From NCBI GenBank assembly GCA_020091685.1, contig CM034595.1:42740351-42804350 (forward strand): DNA of 64,000 nt. The letters are read 5' to 3'. This DNA comes from Lutjanus erythropterus. Taxonomy: Eukaryota; Chordata; Actinopteri; Lutjaniformes; Lutjanidae. Shown here piece by piece: positions 61,086 to 64,000 of the stretch. The translations under genes were made by a program, and so were the position numbers. The notes beneath the pieces are model-generated. The model worked only from the letters and a program-made list of their open reading frames with translations, was not told the DNA's origin and searched no databases. Numbering within the stretch: the first letter of the stretch is position 1; each line of letters begins with the position of its first letter.

Positions 61086-61414
61086 AACATTTTATCAGTT
61101 AACTTACTGGTATCAAAATCCCCCAACCCCTATTTGAGAACTGCTGGCTTAATGGACATATGATAATAATTAAGGTCTTGTTTCATTTGTTGTTAGCAGC
61201 AGACCGTTTCTGTTTGACCTGGATGGAATGGGACCTTAATTAATATAACTGGTAACACCTGTTTTAACCTACTATTTTATGCCAGAATGCTTATTTTTTG
61301 TCAGTCAAAGGACCCGTTACAAGAGAAATGTATTGTCAAGATATTAGATATTTATTAAAATTTGCTACATGGCAACACAGAATACCCATATTATTATTTA
61401 TATTAGGCATGCAA

Positions 61415-61565
61415 GATTCAGAATCATCCTTTGTTTTTGTTGAAATAGTGTTTTTTAGTTAGATTTGGTTCAGTCATATGGAACATTAAATCATCTGTCT
61501 TCTTTATCTGACCCTGTCTTACCCTCAGGTGTGCATAACAGCAGGTTTTATCAACTTTCCATCAT
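61415..61565 (+). repeat. three-copy repeat, copy 3
   Basis: Contains cctttgtttttgttgaaata, gttagatttggttcagtc and ctgaccctgtcttaccctca. It is closest to 60916-61085, only 500 bases away. Confidence 0.65.
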
Positions 61566-61689
61566 GTTTGTCCTTAGAATAATTTGACGTAGCCTGTTTT
61601 ATTACACTTCTACTTAGTTATGTGAAAGAAATCTCTCTCAGAACCCATACTGAGTCTATGGTAATGGTATGGTTCTGCTGGCTTAGACT

Positions 61690-61785
61690 AATGTAAAGAA
61701 TATTGAATCTTTTGTTCAGAAGTTATTCTCCTTCAAACTTGTTCCTTCATAGTCTTATAGCTGACATTATACAGACAGTGTCTGT
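61690..61785 (+). repeat. two-copy repeat, copy 2
   Basis: Contains aatgtaaagaatattgaatc and tagtcttatagctgacatta, the counterpart of 57570-57665. Confidence 0.65.
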
Positions 61786-64000
61786 GAGGAAGTGTCCCTA
61801 ACCAGGGACCCCTTCATGTGTGTCCCTTGGAATAATTTGATGTAGCCTATTGTGTAGCTTATATAACGTCTACTTTGCTATGTGAAAGGAACAAGACTAT
61901 AGATATTTATATGTACAATATATGCATATGCTATTAAGAGTTTTTGTTTGATTGTTATGAGAGTTCAGTCCCTAGACCCTTATTTGAACATTGGACTTTG
62001 CACAGAGACATGGTTAATTTTGTCCAAATCACTCGATAGTCATCTGTATTTTTGCCAGTTTATTCACAGAGGTGCACAATTTTTTGTCAGTCCCTTAAAA
62101 GACAGACAATACCCCTCACTGAACTCACTGGGTATAAATCAGGATGGTCACAGTAGTTTTAAATTAACACACCCGGCTAAATAAAGGCATTTAATGTAAA
62201 GTCATTTTCTCCTTGTTCTGTTGCGGTTTGCCCATAAAACATATTTTTCTATACTGTTGCTGTTGATGTCAGCTTTATTCAAAAGCTGCATATAATGTGT
62301 CTGAAGGACAGCCATTATCTTTACAGAAAGGCTCACATGACAGCTGTTTTTCTGTGTAGAGTCGCATTGTGTGTCAGGTCTTCCTCTTTATGAGGGTAGT
62401 GCATGGAGATGATGGACTGATCTCAATGGTGAGGAAATATCCTTTAATGAGTAACTGTCTCTTGTGCTCGTGCATGAGTTCCTTTCTTTCTTTCTTTTTG
62501 TGAACCTAAGCCCCCACAATGACCTGTGTGACTAAATAGAAGTATCACAAATCATGCAAATCATCAGTTCATGAAGACGACCAAGAGCCCTGAAATATTA
62601 GTCATACATGGTAGAACATATACTGTACCTCACATGTAGTTCATATAGCCTCCTGCATACGAGACACAGATAGTGAGTGATGAGGCATGACAATGTTCTA
62701 CATGATTTAATGCATTTTATACATAGGCCACTGGTTCAGATAAAGGCAGATCAACTAAACTGTGGGCTGCAAATGCAGGAGGTACGGTGCATGAGCTGTA
62801 CAACAGAGCCATCTGCTGGTCAACACACGTCATTGATTTTTTTTTAGGCGGTTATTTTGCAGTGCAGATTTTCTTATAACCAACTTCATGTCTTCTTCTT
62901 TTGTGTTATCACAAACTGGGGTCCAGGGACCAACAGGGGTCCTTGAGCGGGTTGTAAGAGGGTCCCCAACACCAGGAGGAGTAGAATATTTTAACTTATA
63001 TCAAATTATTTGGAAGTTGGAACAAGGGAAGCAATACGGTTGGCTGTTTTGATTTATTGTAGTTGTTAGCGATGTTTGATCACTAACTGACTACTGTATG
63101 AAGACTTTATTACCCTCAAACCTAAAAAGAAAAAAGAATACTCCTTGAGACAAAATCCTCTCAAACAGGGAGTCTGTGGCTTCATGTCATTATCATTGGT
63201 TTCCACCCTTTTTGGTCCATGAGGCCATAAAACTAGCAGTGTCTACTTGTGACACCAGTTGTGCTGCATGTGTCCCCTGGTTGCAAAAACATCAACCAAA
63301 GAGGGATGTTTTTTCTTATATAAATTTAGCAGCAGGAAGATGTTAGATCTGTTGCATATGTAAGAGAGTGATCAAAGAAATTGGCAAACATGATCAAACA
63401 TAACATGAATAGAACAGAATACATCTCATCCATGAACATGATTTCTGCTTGAGTCATGTCAGGTAGATTTTTATCTGCCATAGTGGCTGTTTAATGATGA
63501 ACAGAACAACTCCCATGGTGCCAAAGTACTTCAAACTATGTGTTTTGTTAAGGTTTTAAATATGAGAGAGCCCCCTAGTGGCAGGGATTACATATTGTGC
63601 ATTTAAAGAAAGTCAAATTATATTGCTGTCTTGACAGGAAAAAGTTCAAGCTGATGAAGATACCGATGCTGTGACGATATTTACCTAATTTGCATCCATG
63701 TATCATTAATGTTTATTGCATGTACAAAGGTATCTGTATTCTTTTGTGGCCAATGTCACAAAGTGACAAATAACATATCAGTTTTATTGTTGTACTTCAA
63801 CCAAGCTGGAGGAATAAGCCATCTTGTAAATGTAAGCTGACCTGAAAGGAAAGATTTAAGGTTTTAGGAGATCAAATAGCTCTTACCTTTGGTCTCTCAT
63901 AAAGTAATATTAAAGATGACACATAGTGTGATGGTGTGTGTACTCAGGGCTCCAGACACACTTGTGATCTTTGCTGTAGTCTGACTGTGCAAACATTTAT

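Larger units (their letters stand above)
60371..64000. other. region upstream of plcl2, no confirmed gene
   Basis: Mostly interspersed repeats up to about 61900 (listed separately), then AT-rich DNA. Short pieces near 62920-63000 (rich in ggggtcc/ggggac) and 63560-63610 (ccccctagtggc) resemble ends of common fish repeats. I see no exon with both conserved protein sequence and splice signals. Confidence 0.6.

Noticed and set aside
1..64000. CRISPR arrays, tRNA or rRNA genes, bacterial operon signals
   Set aside because: No regularly spaced direct repeats, no tRNA B-box with a matching cloverleaf, and all context is vertebrate.

Overview
The window is vertebrate nuclear DNA, almost certainly from a ray-finned fish and probably a percomorph teleost. 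It is AT-rich, has a multi-kilobase exon/intron gene with canonical GT-AG introns, many dinucleotide microsatellites, and interspersed repeats of kinds I associate with percomorph genomes. The lineage call is inference from repeat types and gene sequence.

One gene can be assigned with confidence: plcl2 (phospholipase C-like 2, also called PRIP-2), on the minus strand. Its complete coding region runs from the ATG at 59138 to the stop at 17539 in six exons: 58887-59138, 37042-39525, 34927-35130, 29894-29969, 21322-21431 and 17539-17733. All five introns are GT-AG and all phases agree. The joined product is 1106 residues. It has an N-terminal region with a PP1-docking-type motif, a PH domain, an EF-hand region, PLC X and Y boxes, a C2 domain and a helical C-terminal tail. 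The second catalytic histidine of active PLCs is replaced by threonine, as expected for this catalytically silent family, which binds inositol phosphates and acts as a phosphatase and GABA-A receptor scaffold.

Layout: 1-17300 is the region downstream of plcl2, mostly old repeats plus a GC-rich, exon-like island at 6640-7260 that I could not identify. 17323-59138 is the plcl2 body; intron 1 (19.4 kb) and intron 4 (8.5 kb) hold most of the mobile-element debris. 59139-60370 is the 5' leader and promoter region, including a TG repeat 12 bases upstream of the start codon and a CpG-richer block. 60371-64000 is upstream intergenic DNA with repeats.

The most notable non-coding content is a set of multi-copy elements recognisable by comparing the window with itself. 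They include a foldback (long inverted repeat) family in four copies, one intact with TTAA-type ends; a CGATTAAT-rich family in seven copies; ATATCG-rich elements in two copies; a 586-bp element with 18-bp terminal inverted repeats; and a tiny 3' end of a Rex3/RTE-like LINE. No CRISPR array, operon, tRNA or rRNA gene was seen.
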